A DNA stretch of 64,000 nucleotides from Bufo bufo (taxonomy: Eukaryota; Chordata; Amphibia; Anura; Bufonidae). A model generated the notes under the pieces. It made no database searches. It saw only the letters and a list, made by a program, of their open reading frames with translations, and was not told the DNA's origin. The translations under genes were made by a program, and so were the position numbers. The stretch spans positions 504,600,556-504,664,555 of the forward strand of contig NC_053392.1 in NCBI RefSeq assembly GCF_905171765.1. Direction: 5' to 3'. Positions 24,400 to 36,904 of the stretch are shown here, one piece after another; positions within the stretch are counted from its first letter, which is position 1, and every line of letters begins with the position of its first letter.

Positions 24400-25180
24400 T
24401 AAGCTGCAGAATCTTTCCATCTTTTTGGCAATGAAACAATCAGATCATGATAATCACAGGATGAGGTCATTAGAAAGAAATCAATGTCTGCTTATAGATT
24501 CAATTGAGGTCTGTAGATAAAAAATTGGGATCAAAAGCTGGGGCACGTATCATTGATGGCTACTTGGCCACTGGAGATTACTTACCGACCTGAAGGAAAG
24601 CCACTAGGAGCTATTAAAAAGGTGTTGTAACAACTGCTCATATTTACAGAGCGTCTACATCATTTATGATCATGGACCATCTGGTGGGTCACCAAGCACA
24701 GCAAAAGTGTTATCCAACCCTCTAGGGAGGAGGTTTGCATGCGTGTGCCATTAATGAGGGTCATGGGTAGAAAATTAGAGCAAAAAGTGATTTTTTTTTT
24801 TATGTTTATGCTCTTTAGGAGATTAATAATCTTTCAGCTGGAGAATCGACTTAAAATCTTCCCTGGAAAATAATGAGCAGAGAAACATTTACTGATTAGT
24901 CTAATCCCAGATAATCTTATCTGATGAGCAGATATCAAGATATCCCTTAAATGATTTATGCTCCAAGCAAGACATGAACATAATTGTTTGATATTCAAAG
25001 AGCAAATGCAAGAAGTGTGCCAGAAGTGTGTTCTACTTTGATAATGACCTCAAATGGACAACTTGTAATAAAATATTCATTGCATGTCCCTGTGTGTACT
25101 TAAATACTATAAGCAGATAATGACACTCACTGTAATTCTACATATGACATGTAAAGTATACCAAAAATTAATGAATAGAA
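24400..25180. other. Unique DNA, candidate conserved noncoding element
   Basis: No repeat recognised. Near 24890-24930 there is GATTAGTCTAATCCCAGATA followed by ATCTTATC: two opposed K50-type sites beside GATA-type sites. No gene. Confidence 0.3.
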
Positions 25181-25379
25181 AACAACTTAATTGGCAAAAC
25201 AGCGAGAGCTTAAAAAATTGGTGCATCTAGAAAGGATAATGTGTGCACCAGGAAAAAAAATGGTGTTCTTTCTCGGGAGAGCTTCAAAAGGTAGGATATT
25301 CAGATATAGAGAGATATGGTTATGTTATGTAAGAAGGAAAGTAGATTTACTGGAGGAAAATGGAGGGTTGTTCACTTGA

Positions 25380-26915
25380 TTTGGCTTTAAACCACTAAGG
25401 ACATTTTTGTAATTTTTTTTTTTTTTTTAGTTTCTGTCCCTCTGAATTCCTGCAGTCATTGCTTGTTTTATTCTCGTGTTTGCTTTTAGCAACTGAGGTG
25501 CCATTTGGTGGAACAAGTTAGTTTTCTTATTTAATATAAGAGGAAGAAGCCTGGTTATGGCTTTAAAGGTGCCCCATCTCCAAACCAGAAGAACCTCCTC
25601 TGGTCCATGAATCCATAATAGAGAATGTCGTAACAGCATTCTTTTTTTTTTTTATATAAAAAAAAATAGAATACAGCAGGCTCGAGTCTGCTGGATTTTG
25701 CCCCTCACCATCCCACCACGACCATTAACTGACAGCTCTCATTAGTTTTGGGCTGGGGTCCTGAGGCCCACCAGAGTAAATTATTCTCGAGGCCCAACCT
25801 CCTATATGATTAATAAAGTTTAATAGGTTTTGAATCAAAGAGATAGACCCGAATGGCAGGTGATTGGCTCCAAAAAAGCTGCTCAATGGATTTTTTTCTC
25901 CTGGATCTTTGGAGCCCATTTTGGTATTAGAGCTTGGGCCAACCTGAGGATGCTCTGGCACTCTGGTAGTCCAGTCAGACCCTAGCCCCCATAAATGCAG
26001 GGGGCTTAAAAGTACAAATTGGGCCACTAAAAACAGCCTAGTGTGGTTTGTACAGGAAAATGGAAGAATATTATATTTACCAGTTAGAGAAAGATGCTAT
26101 AAAATTATTGCTGTGCTCTGATTTATTCCTATAGGCAGGAGACAGGTTTACTGTAAGCCAGTTTTGATGAATGAAGCTCAAAAAGCATTATACTGTACAA
26201 ACCACACAAGGGAAACAGGGGTCTGTTTTTTGTGCCCACTTTGCATAACTCCACTGCATTCTGTTGTTACAGCTATTAACTAAATGGTGCAATATTTTTC
26301 TTCTGCCGTAACGTCTAATAGGGCAGGTGACCTGTTCCCAAATGATTCTGCATTAAAAGGGCAAAAAAATAGAGGACTATGGCACATATGCTAATTACTG
26401 TATGTCCTCATTTTTATGGGTTGTGTAACTAAATATGAATAGTACTGATGAAGGGTGGTGGACTACTCCAGAAGTACTTTGTCCAATAAAGAGTTTCTTC
26501 AATTCCCCCTTCCTGGGATTTCTTGCCACTGACCACTCCAGCAGCATGGTTTCTATAATCTATTGTTAATTTTCATTGTTGGAATTTGTTACTACTCTAA
26601 TTGCTAGATAGTTCAAAAGATCCAGATTTAAAAACGTTTACTCACTTGTTTTCCCCTGCAGTCACCCTGCAAAGGGTCCATGCAATGTCTGGTAATACCA
26701 TCCCGAGGACTCCTAAGCCTTGTAATGTAAGGTAGAGGACTCCTAAGTGTTTCAGAGCACGGACCCTTTGCGGGCTTACTGCCGGGAAATGCAAGGGAGC
26801 AGAAAGATAAAAATCACATATTCTGAATCAGTATTTTGTGAGCTATCCAGTGATTAAAGTAGTTCAAGGGGTGTTCTCTTTAAATATGGAAGCAGACTAT
26901 GGTGACAGTACTGCT
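25380..26915. other. No gene; mixed sequence with T- and A-runs
   Basis: A T-run at about 25410-25430, an A-run at 25660, a retroelement-like tail near 26450-26500 (CTGATGAAGG..., AATAAAGAG), and a hairpin with arms CTGCAAAGGGTCC (26668) and GGACCCTTTGCGGG (26761). No coding signal. Confidence 0.35.
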
Positions 26916-27070
26916 TTAAAGAGGACAAGTCAATTCTACTGACAAGTCTGTTGTAGATACTACTTGCCTTCCTCATGTAATAACAATTCTGATCCATATA
27001 TTCTTATCATTCTATGTTGTGCCATTCCATTATTATTCCTTCTACAAGTTATGAATGAATTATTGAATTA

Positions 27071-28176
27071 TGCCTCATGCACATGACTGTATCCGTTTTG
27101 TGGTCCGCCAATCGCGGATCTGAAAAATACAGACGTAGTCCATGTGCCAGGTGCATTTTTTTGCAGACCAATTAACTTAGTTCTGTGGTGTACATTTTGC
27201 GGACATACTCAATTTTTTTGCGGAATAGACATACGGACGCAGAAAGCACACAGATGATCTTTGTGCTGTCCGTTTCCATCTGTCCATTCTGCAAAAAGAT
27301 AGAACATGTCCTATACTTTGCTGCAAAATACAGACAACGGACCTATTGAAGTCAGTGGTGTGAGGGTTACCTCTCTTTCGCTTACGCTTACAGACTTCTT
27401 CTCAGACCATGTATTTTTCATATCAAAACTGTGCTTTATTGCGACACAAGCACCAACAAAAACAGTACAAAATAAAGCCTGCCCGTCTGGGCTCTACCTA
27501 AACACATTAACTAAAGCCCTGACTAAACCATAGGTTACAATTCATACCTGGCATCAGACCCGGCTTTCCCAGCCAAACAGTTCGCCAGACCCAAGGCTGT
27601 ACAAATACAAGTCCCTTTGAGGGATTGTGGCCCAGTAGTCCTCCAGACTCTGGCCATGTGACCCTTGTACCGCAGACGTCACTGCGTCCCCCAAATTACA
27701 GGCTGTCACTTAGCCTCGTGGTCCCTCAGCCTACCCGGCTGAGACCTCTACAAACCTCTACAGGTCTTTGGTCCCGGATAACAGACTCTCTCAGACTGAC
27801 ACCCTGTTAAGTGCTTTATCCCGGCCTGATTATCGCAGACCTCACCTGCAATCCTCTCTGGACCAAGGGAATACCCGTCCTGAAAGCGTGTGGTTTGGAA
27901 GATCCCACTTCCAGTACTATCTGCCAATCCAACTAAAACCCATTCCAGAATATACAGAAAACAACCTTGTCTCAGCAACCTACATGCTGCTGAGACTATT
28001 GCATCCAAGATTTTAGCTATCCCACCCAGCTGAGGTATCTGAGTGGGATATACACACCTTCCAGTCATTTCCACCTTATCACAGTGGGTACACAAAAAAT
28101 GCGTATGCAACACGGACTGTATCTGTATTTTGCTGATCAACAATTAACAGCAATATACGGTCATGTGTATTAGGCC
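27071..28176. mobile_element. Harbinger-type MITE split by a solo LTR
   Basis: Same family as 12268-12558: begins (G)GCCTCATGCACATGAC and ends GTCATGTGTATTAGGCC. Without the LTR it is about 377 bp. The flanks are TTA and ATA, one mismatch. Confidence 0.75.
27359..28083. mobile_element. Solo LTR, 725 bp
   Basis: Begins TGTGAGGGTTACC, ends CCTTATCACA, with a 4-bp duplication GTGG (27355-27358, 28084-28087). It interrupts the MITE exactly between parts that are continuous in other copies. It contains AATAAA near 27471. The internal region has been lost, presumably by LTR-LTR recombination. Family not identified. Confidence 0.6.
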
Positions 28177-28535
28177 ATACTAGATGTTTGCAATCAAGGT
28201 CCAGATGGGTGTTACCAGTTTGAGGTGTGTCTCTGCACAGTCTGATACTGGCAGCACTGATTGGATAGTATCAGACTGTGCAGGGACACACCTCAAACTG
28301 GTTACACCCATCTGGACCTTGATTGAAAACTGCTAGCAATTCATTCATAACTTCTAGCAGGAATAATAAAGGAATGGTGTGTCATAGGGTCATAAGAATA
28401 GATGCTCCAGAATTGTTATTACAACGTGGAATGCAAGTAGTTGCTAAACAGACGGGAGAGGTGACAGGTCCTCTTTTTAACAGTCTATGTCAGCTGTCTG
28501 ATCTGCAGGGTGAGTCGACAAAAGGTATCCTTTCT

Positions 28536-28570
28536 AATATTATAATAATAATAATAATAATAATAATATT
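28536..28570. repeat. (TAA)n microsatellite
   Basis: About 10 ATA/TAA units just outside the TTAA MITE. A second short run lies at 29665-29685. Confidence 0.85.
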
Positions 28571-28599
28571 ATAATTGTATTATGGAATTGCTAATTATA

Positions 28600-29230
28600 C
28601 TATGTTTCAGTTACTCCTATGATTCATATATTTAAAGACCCTCAAAGTGTTGATCCTAACGCAAATAATACAAGAAAATATTCAGCCAGGCAGTGAAGTA
28701 GAGGTGATGATATGCAATCTGGAATTAATTTAATATATTGACCCTGTAGATATAGTCATATTGAGTTGAGACCATTTTTATATATAGAGGGCCTCTGTGA
28801 CACTTAGTTCAGTATAAAAACTGAAAGCTGTAGCTTTGTATATGGAAAATGTAGGCTATTAACATAAGCCTAATACGTCCATGCCAGCGAGCTATAAAAC
28901 AAATGCAAGCCTTATAAACTGATTGAAAGCAGATATAAAGTCTATGATTTATGATGACAAATGACTTGCCCATATGCATATTTAAGGCTTCATCATCCCC
29001 TGTAGCTCAGCTTTAAATGTGAACTGCTGAAATTAAGCTGATTCTGCTGTAACATCAAAAATTAGGGTTTTATCCACTAATATCTGGTCAGACAGGAAAT
29101 TTTCTGTGGGAGGGAGGCCGGATTACCACTTCTAATTACGACAGGAGATTTACTCTTAGTTGGGTAAGTGAAAGTCTTCTGGCCGACCTCGAGTTTTAAC
29201 AAAAACAGCAAACTAAGTATGTGAGCACCC
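28600..29230. other. Unique DNA, candidate conserved noncoding element
   Basis: No repeat recognised; contains AATTAAGCTG, GGATTACC and TCTAATTACGA cores and a CCATATGCATATTTAAGG block. No open frame of interest. Confidence 0.3.
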
Positions 29231-29292
29231 GTAAAGAAATTGACTGCCAGGAGTGAAGGGGTTGCTGACTGAATGCAGTTAACCCTGGCCGG

Positions 29293-29484
29293 CAGGGGTG
29301 CACCTAGCCTTTCTGCTGCCTGAGGCGAAAACTAAAACGGTGCCGTCCCCCAATGCCAATTTCTTAACCTAACCCCTTTGCCACAATGAAAGCGCTCATG
29401 GCCCTTCCGCTGCCCCCCTCTTACCCACACTTGGTGCTGCCTGAGGCGATCTCCTCACCTGGCCTCATTGGTGGTGCACCCCTG
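29293..29484. mobile_element. Small hAT-type MITE, 192 bp
   Basis: Ends CAGGGGTGCACC and GGTGCACCCCTG, flanked by 8-bp CTGGCCGG and CTGGCAGG (7 of 8 match). CAGGGGTG termini and 8-bp duplications fit hAT. Confidence 0.7.
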
Positions 29485-29514
29485 CTGGCAGGTTGCTTTC
29501 TTACAACACATGGA

Positions 29515-29690
29515 CAGAACGTAGATTGTAAGCCCTCAAGGGCAGGGCTCTCTCTCCTTCTGTACCAGTTTGTAACTTGTCTTGTTTATGCTTAGTGCAA
29601 TTGTCTGAATTATGTATGCATACTTCTTATCATATGTACAGCGCTATGGAATGAATAGCGCTTTAATAATAAATAATAATAATATTGGGC
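29515..29690 (+). repeat. Retroelement tail (SINE/LINE type)
   Basis: TAGATTGTAAGCCCTCAAGG...GTACAGCGCTATGGAAT...AATAATAAATAATAATAATA. This 3' module, ending in a short AATA-type repeat, is one I recognise as common in amphibian interspersed repeats; the exact family is not assigned. Confidence 0.55.
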
Positions 29691-29775
29691 AAGTTGTCCT
29701 ATAAAGACAACATGATGAAAAGTTTATGTCCACTTTCTGGTTCCAGCTTTGACATGTGAATAAGTGCCGTCTTAA

Positions 29776-30104
29776 AGAGGACTGACATGTCTGTTTTAGT
29801 AACTACTTGCATTCCCTATGTAATACCTATTCTGGAGCATAGAGTCTTATCACTCTATAATGTGCCATTCCTTTATTATACCTGCTAGAAGTTATGAATG
29901 AATTGCAAGCAGTCTGCAGTGAAGGTCCAGATGGGTGTTGCCAGTTGGGAGTGTGTCCCTGCACAGTTTGACAGTATCCAATCAGTGCTGTCAGTATCAG
30001 ACTGTTCAGGGTACCCCCCCCCCCCAAACTGATAACACCCATTTGGACCATCATTGTAAACTCCTAGCAAGAGATTCTCAACTTCTAGCAGTAACAGGTC
30101 CTCT
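29776..30104. mobile_element. TTAA MITE, uninterrupted copy
   Basis: Same family as 26920-28476, opposite orientation. Flanked by TTAA (29772-29775) and TTAG (30105-30108). A run of about 13 C at 30008 lies in it. Confidence 0.75.
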
Positions 30105-30105
30105 T

Positions 30106-32288
30106 TAGACCTTAATTTATACATTGTGCATAACAACCAAACTACCCTGCCAACAAGCCTAAAGGAACTTGTGGATAACAAGGACCTTAAAGAAATTGGA
30201 AAAGATGAACTGACATTGACTCGTCCAGTATACAAGGAGGTGTGATGGCCCACTGGAAAATCGAGGCATTCAGTGCGCTTCCCATACAAAAGCATCAAGC
30301 ACCATCTGTCAAAATATTGAAAGCTACATGCATAGAGCCAGAGCCAGATGAAGGCAACAGCCGAATCGTGTGTCGGGGTGGACGCTCTTCCCTCTCCACT
30401 TTATGGGTTGGTAAATAATGTTGTACCATTTTGGTTAACCACTGTTTGTTTCAGCTTTATTTTTGTTGCTTACTTTAGGGTGTTTTATTGTATACACACT
30501 CCTTTGTGTTTATTATAACTTAATCATCTGGAACTACACGGTATGAATTAACTGTTGTAATCACCTCATATGCACTGTGCACTTTATGATATACCGCCCA
30601 TCTTCATGCATTAATTCTATAACTTTTTTTGTATACTATTTATCCATTGGCTTCACATTTTGGGTGAATGTGTTACTTTTCTTGTAGTGTGACTAATTTT
30701 TATATTTATAACTTTTTTTAAACCTATTTATTTAGTTTTTAAATAATTTAATATTTTTTATTAATATTTTGGATGCCTGCACTTTATTAGTGGTTGGGTT
30801 TGATATCTAGTAAGGGGGTGGACCTAGTCCACCCCCCTAGTAACTGAAACAGTCTGCTAATTTGTTAACCATTTGGTTGCCATGTTCTGAGGAAGCTTTG
30901 TGAAGTGCTGCATTCCCATTCTGACAGCTGAGACTTTGACTGCCTCTGCACTGCTGAAGATTTACTGTTCTTCACCCTCCTAACCTTTTAAGGCTGAGTC
31001 TTCAACCTGTCTGCTCATTTGGAGGATTATGACTGAAATTAGTACATAAATGGGTGAGTAGCCCCTGCCTTGGACCTACAAGAGTTAATCACTTACACCA
31101 GGGTGTATTATCCAGAAGTTTGACAGTGTTTCCTACTCTCCAGGGACCAGACTAAGTTCCTGTCTTTTATTATGAGCTTTCCTGCCCTGTTGAAAGTGCA
31201 ATTAGGAGTGGATTTTACCCTTTGATATCATAGGTTTTTAAGTCGCTACCTACTGTATGGGTCAAAAAACAAGCACAGTTTTGTCACTGACTCCTGCTAA
31301 AGTGTTTGTGGATGGGATATGAGAAACAGCAACTCTCTTGTTGCTGCAGAGGAGCCTGTTATAATGGCCTTTCACATCGGTTGCTTGTGGGTTTGGATTT
31401 GTGCAGTTGTGTTCAATGGTGGCTCATGTTGCCATTGCTCTATGTATCCGAATCTTGGTTGCTTGTGGAGTGAAATGTGCCAATATGCTTATACTCCTCC
31501 TCAGCTCAATATTGCAAGGGTTAATCGTTCCCTTGCTATGTATGTGTCTGCATATGTTCAACTAATTGGTTTGTTTTGTCTGCTATATTGTCCTGTGTTC
31601 TGTGTCAGTTTCGTGGATGCCTCTTGAGTTCTATGACCTGCCCTGGTTGTGCAATTTTGTCTTGCTTTCATGTCTTGCAACATGTCTTACTTTGGTCTGT
31701 TTCTTCGGGGAAAAAATCCATTGGCATAGCATTACCAATTCTAAAGATAGTGTAGTTTTAGACTGTCTAGACTCTAGACCAACACCAGATTTATCACAGT
31801 GGCTCAGGCTGGATGATAAATGTGGTCCTGGGACAGACCCTTTTCTCTGACTCTGTGCCAACTATTGGTTGGCTTACTTTGAGACAGATTCTTAGTCTAG
31901 AACTATGGGACAGTTTTGCAATTAGCCCCCTCTTTCCCAGGAATTCTCTGGTTGAGCATGTTGGAAAGAAGTGTAAAAACCCTAGATGTGCCAAATCATG
32001 CCAGATTTTAGGCGCAGACGCAATAGTAAATCTTGGCCATTGTTCTAGCTTCAATGTGCTTTGTCATCTGTAAAAGGAGGAGCTTAAAGTGAACCGTCAA
32101 CATGAAGGAGGAGCTTAGGAGATTGATATATAATATATGTTTTGTGAAAAGATTCAGTATAACTTGTATTTTATTCATTTAAAGAGGTAATTCAGTACAA
32201 CTTGTATTTTATTCATTTAAAGAGGTATTGCAGTTTTTATTTATGTATTGTAGGAAGGCGCAAGGGACCGTCGTTGACTGAAGGTATG
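30106..32288. other. No gene recognised
   Basis: AT-rich at 30400-30800, then more GC-balanced. Stop-free stretches at 31319-31627 and 31566-31850 have no recognisable domain and are probably noncoding. Contains a hammerhead-like motif at 30348 and a 38-bp tandem duplication at 32152-32227. Confidence 0.35.
32152..32227. repeat. 38-bp tandem duplication
   Basis: Two adjacent copies beginning ATTCAGTAYAACTTG, differing at one base; a recent local duplication. Confidence 0.9.
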
Positions 32289-32802
32289 TGTCACCGAGGT
32301 TCCTGGCCTCAGTGGAGCAAGAGCCAGTTTTCATGTGTCAGCAGCAGTAGCTGTTTGACACCTTGCTATTTAGTATAGTTGTAATAGCTGATCCGGGACG
32401 GCTCTTACTGGGAGTAGTCAAAGTGATGGGTGGGTGACTACTCCCCACGTTCCAGGCTAGGTTTTGCCAGGCATAAAACCAGCCAGCATTGCCCAGTGGA
32501 GAGGATTACCTCCATCTGACAGTGGAGCTCAGGAGGTCTGTGTGCTGGGCTGGAGAGCGGAGACCCGTGTGTCAGGGGAACAGGCCGCCTAAAGCCTGGA
32601 TTTGGACTTTCTGAGGCAGAACTGCCACCAAGAAGATTTTTGCTATGTGGACTTTCCATTGTGTGTGAACTAACACCAAGACTGGAAAGTGACGTTTTGT
32701 TTTTGCTTTATGTGTGAATCAACACGGAAGTTTGATTTAGGAACTGGTAATTTGCCTCTGTACTGCGTCCGCACACCCTGTCTACCAGAGCGAATCCCCA
32801 CA
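32289..32802. repeat. LTR-like sequence
   Basis: Begins TGTCACCGAGGTTCC and ends GCGAATCCCCACA, 514 bp, with a TG...CA outline and an LTR-like composition. No target duplication was found (GTATG against GTGTA), so this is only a suggestion. Confidence 0.35.
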
Positions 32803-33663
32803 GTGTAGAGTAAAAATCCTATATTTTAAAAAAAAAATGCATGTATTTTAAGTTTTACTCACATACCTTTTTTTTTATCAGTACAATAACTCAAGTCGAC
32901 TGCACAGTAGAATGGTAAAGTTCATGAACCAGTTGGTCCTGTGTAATGCATTTATGGGTTGAATCCCCGTTTGTCAGTAATACATAGCCCTGTATAAAGA
33001 GGGATGTGCTGCCGACAGAGAAGGATACTGTATGGGAAAGAACAATCATAGTAATGATCATTCATCTCCATAAATCCCCATTCATTGCTGTATGAAAATA
33101 AAGATTAGATTAATTCCCCATTATTGCCTGATCTATCAGCCTGTGTGAAATGCCCTTAGATTAATATCAGTGGTCTGCCACTTGTGGCTCCTCAGCTTTT
33201 GGAAAGTCACAGCATGTCATGACATAAACAACAGAAAAAAATAATACAGAGGCCAAGATTCATGTCTTCCAAATCTCTCATCCCTTCGAATATAAGTATT
33301 ACCAATTTTACAACTAAATAATCCTATTCCTTCAGGAATAACGTATTAAATGGAAAATGCCAAAATGACCAAACATCTAATAGGAAACCAGTTTCCGACA
33401 TATTTGAAAACATGTGGTTCCCTGAGCTCTCCATTTCTTATTCATTGTTAGCTTCATAAGTGGTTCTTGACCATTGGCTTCTGACTGCCTGTGCTGTCAA
33501 CCATAGGCGTCCTTCAGATACTGTATATAACCCTCTGGTTTTCTGTGGAATTATTAGTGGTGGCTCATAGTTACTTTTGTGCCTCTCTCTTGTAGCTCAG
33601 TGTAGACTTTAGCGATACTGTTCTCTTTCCAGTATTAGCTTCTAGCCTTGTAGACTGTCTTAA

Positions 33664-36600
33664 TCCCTTAAGGACTTAGGACGTACTGGTACGCCATGTT
33701 TGCCGAGTCCTTAAGGACCCAGGGCGTACCGGTATGTCCTAAGTTTAAAATTACATTGCGGCGGGGGTTAATCGGAACAGGTGGGCAGCAGCGGTGCCAT
33801 CGGGTCCCCATGTGGCTGTAGGGGGGACCCGATGGCATGGAAGGCAGCGCGATGCCTTCCTTAGGCATCTGCGCTGCCTTCCGGTGACGAGCCTGTGAGA
33901 TCCAGCCCCCTGGATCTCACAGGCCGGAAGCTGTATGAGTAATACACACTGTATTACTCATACAGCCAATGCATTCCAATACAGAAGTATTGGAATGCAT
34001 TGTAAAAGGGATTAGACCCCCAAAAGTTGAAGTCCCAAAGTGGGACAAAAAAAAAGTAAAAAAAAGTTTAAAAAATAAAGTCCCCCCCCAAAAAAATTTA
34101 AAGTTTCAAGTAAAAATAAACAAAAACATCATTTTCCCCAAATAAAGTTTAAAAAAATCGTTAAAAAATAGGGAAAAAATAAAAGTTGACATATTAGGTA
34201 TCGCCGTGTTCATATCGACCGGCTCTATAAACATATCACATGACCTAACCCCTCAGATGAACACCGTAAAAAAAAAAAAAAAAAAAAACTGTGCTAAAAA
34301 AAACCATTTTTTGTCACCTTACATCAGCAAGCGATCAAAAAGGCGTTTGCCCACCAAAATAGTACCAATCTAACCATCACCTCATCCCGCAAAAAAATGA
34401 GCCCCTGAGACAATCGCCTCAAAAATTAAAAAAAATATGGCTCAGAATATGGAGACACTAAAACATCATATTTTTGTTTTAAAAAAGCTGTTATTGTGTA
34501 AAACTTACATAAATAAAAAAAGTATACATATCAGGTATCGCCGCGTCCGTATCGACCGGCTCTATGAAAATATCACATGAACTAACCCCTCAGATGAACA
34601 CCTTAAAAAAAACAAAAAAAACACTGTGCTAAATAAACCATTTTTTGTCACCCCACATCACAAAAAGTGTAATAGCAAGCGATCAAAAAGTCATATGCAC
34701 CCCAAAATAGTGCCAATCAAACCGTCATCTCATCCCGCAAAAAATTAGACCCTACCTAAGATAATCTCCCAAAAACTGAAAAAACTATGGCTCTCAGAAT
34801 ATGGAGACACTAAAACATGATTTTCTTTTTTGTTTAAAAAATGATATTACTGTGTAAAACTTACATAAATAAAAAAAAGTATACATATTAGGTATCGCCG
34901 CATCCGTATCGACCAGCTCTATAAAAATATCACATGACCTAACCACTCAGATGAACACCGTAAAAAATGTAAAATAAAAACTGTGCTAAATAAACCATTT
35001 TTTGTCACCTTACATCACAAAAAGTGTAATAGCAAGTGATCAAAAAGTCACATGCACCTCAAAATAGTGCCAATAAAACCGTCATCTCATCCCGCAAAAA
35101 TTGTACCCTACCCAAGGTAATCGCCCAAAAACTGAAAAAATTATGGCTCCCAGACTATGGCAACGCTAAAACATGATTTTTTGGGCTTCAAAAATGAAAT
35201 CATTGTGTAAAACTTACATAAATAAAAAAAAGTATACACATTAGGTATCGCCGTGTCCGTGACAACCTGGTCTATAAAAATATCACATGATCTAACCTGT
35301 CAGATTAATGTTGTAAATAACAAAAAATAAAAACGGTGCCAAAACAGCTATTTCTTGTTACCTTGCCTCACAAAAAGGGTAATATAGAGCAACCAAAAAT
35401 CATATGTACCCTAAACTAGTACCAACAATACTGCCACCAGATCCCGTAGTTTCTAAAATGGGGTCACTTTTTTGGAGTTTCTACTCTAGGGGCGCATCAG
35501 GGGGGCTTCAATTGGGACATGGTGTCAAAAAAAAACAGTCCAGCAAAATCTGCCTTCCAAAAACCATACGGCATTCCTTTCCTTCTGCGTCCTGCCGTGT
35601 GCCCGTACAGCAGTTTACGACCACATATGGGGTGTTTCTGTAAACTAAAGAATCAGGGCCATAAATATTGAGTTTTGTTTGGCTGTTAACCCTTGCTTTG
35701 TTACTGGGAAAAATGGATTAAAATGGAAAATTTGCCCAAAAATTTTAATTCTGAAATTTCATCTCCATTTGCCAATAACTCTTGTGGAACACCTAAAGGG
35801 TCAACGACGTTTGTAAAATCTGTTTTGAATACCTTGAGGGGTTTAGTTTCTTAGATGGGCTCACTTTAATGGAGTTTCTACTCTAGGGTTGCATCAGGGG
35901 GGCTTCAAATGGACATGGTGTAAAAAAAAACAGTCCAGCAAAATCTGCCTTCCAAAAACCGTATGGCATTCCTTCCCCTTTGCGCCCTGCCGTGTGCCCG
36001 TACAGTAGTTTACGACCACATATGGGGTGTTTCTGTAAACTAAAGAATTAGGGCCATAAATATTGAGTTTGGTTTGGCTGTTAACGCTTGCTTTGTAACT
36101 GGAAAAAAATTATTAAAATGGAAAATCTGCCAAAAAAGTGAAATTTTGAAATTGTATCTCTATTTTCCATTAATTCTTGTGGAACACCTAAAGGGTGAAC
36201 AAAGTTTGTAAAATCAGTTTTGAATACCTTAAGGGGTGTAGTTTATAGAATGGGGTCATTTTTGGGTGGTTTCTATTATGTAAGCCTCGCAAAGTGACTT
36301 CAGACCTGAACTGGTCCCTAAAAATTGGGTTTTTGAAAATTTCTGAAAAATTTCAAGATTTGCTTCTAAACTTCTAAGCCTTGTAACATCCCCAAAAAAC
36401 AATATTTTCCCAAAATGATCCAAACATGAAGTAGACATATGGGAAATGTAAAGTAATAACTATTTTTGGAGGTATTACTATGTATTATAGAAGTAGAGAA
36501 ATTGAAACTTGGAAATTTGCAATTTTTAAAAAGAATTTGGTAAATTTGGTATTTTTTTATAGATAAAAATGAAGTTTTTTGACTTAATTTTACCAGTTTC

Positions 36601-36728
36601 ATGAAGTACAATATGTGACGAAAAAACAATATCAGAATGGCCTGGATAAGTCAAAGCGTTTTAAAGTTATCAGCACTTAAAGTGACACTGGTCAGATTTG
36701 CAAAAAATAGGGCTGAGTCCTTAAGGGG
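33664..36728. mobile_element. TTAA-flanked non-autonomous element, 3.1 kb
   Basis: Ends TCCCTTAAGGACTTAG and the complement of CCCCTTAAGGACTCAG, flanked by TTAA (33660-33663, 36729-36732). A block of about 345 bp (TTAGGTATCGCCG...CCGGCTCTA, ATATCACATGACCTAACC) is repeated about four times at 34195-35345, and another (GGGGTGTTTCTGTAAACTAA) twice at 35620 and 36022. The left 340 bp is GC-rich with hairpins. Opposite orientation to the 6575 and 11594 elements. No coding remnant. Confidence 0.75.
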
Positions 36729-36904
36729 TTAAATATGTGTTCCTTTAAACATTTATCACCTATCCACATGATAGGTGATAAATGTATGATCTTTGGGGGT
36801 CCTACCACTGGGAAAACAAGCAATCACAAAAACAAGGGTTTCAGAGTCCCATGCGTGAATGAAACAGTAGTGTGCATGCATGACCAACACTGCCTCCAAT
36901 TCTA

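Larger units (their letters stand above)
26920..28476. mobile_element. TTAA MITE carrying two nested insertions
   Basis: Ends AGAGGACAAGTC and the complement of GACAGGTCCTCT, flanked by TTAA (26916-26919, 28477-28480). An uninterrupted relative at 29776-30104 in opposite orientation shows that 27071-28176 is inserted. The remaining MITE sequence is about 450 bp with a strong palindrome at 28205-28325. Confidence 0.75.

Noticed and set aside
27748..28143. A 131-codon open frame on the - strand
   Set aside because: It straddles the end of the solo LTR and the MITE around it; no domain is visible.
31319..31850. Two open frames with Cys- and Trp-rich peptides as a possible secreted protein
   Set aside because: No signal peptide plus stop architecture, no splice pattern and no recognisable domain; likely chance in unclassified sequence.
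32289..32802. A confident solo LTR
   Set aside because: The TG...CA outline is present but the flanks do not match, so it is kept only as LTR-like.
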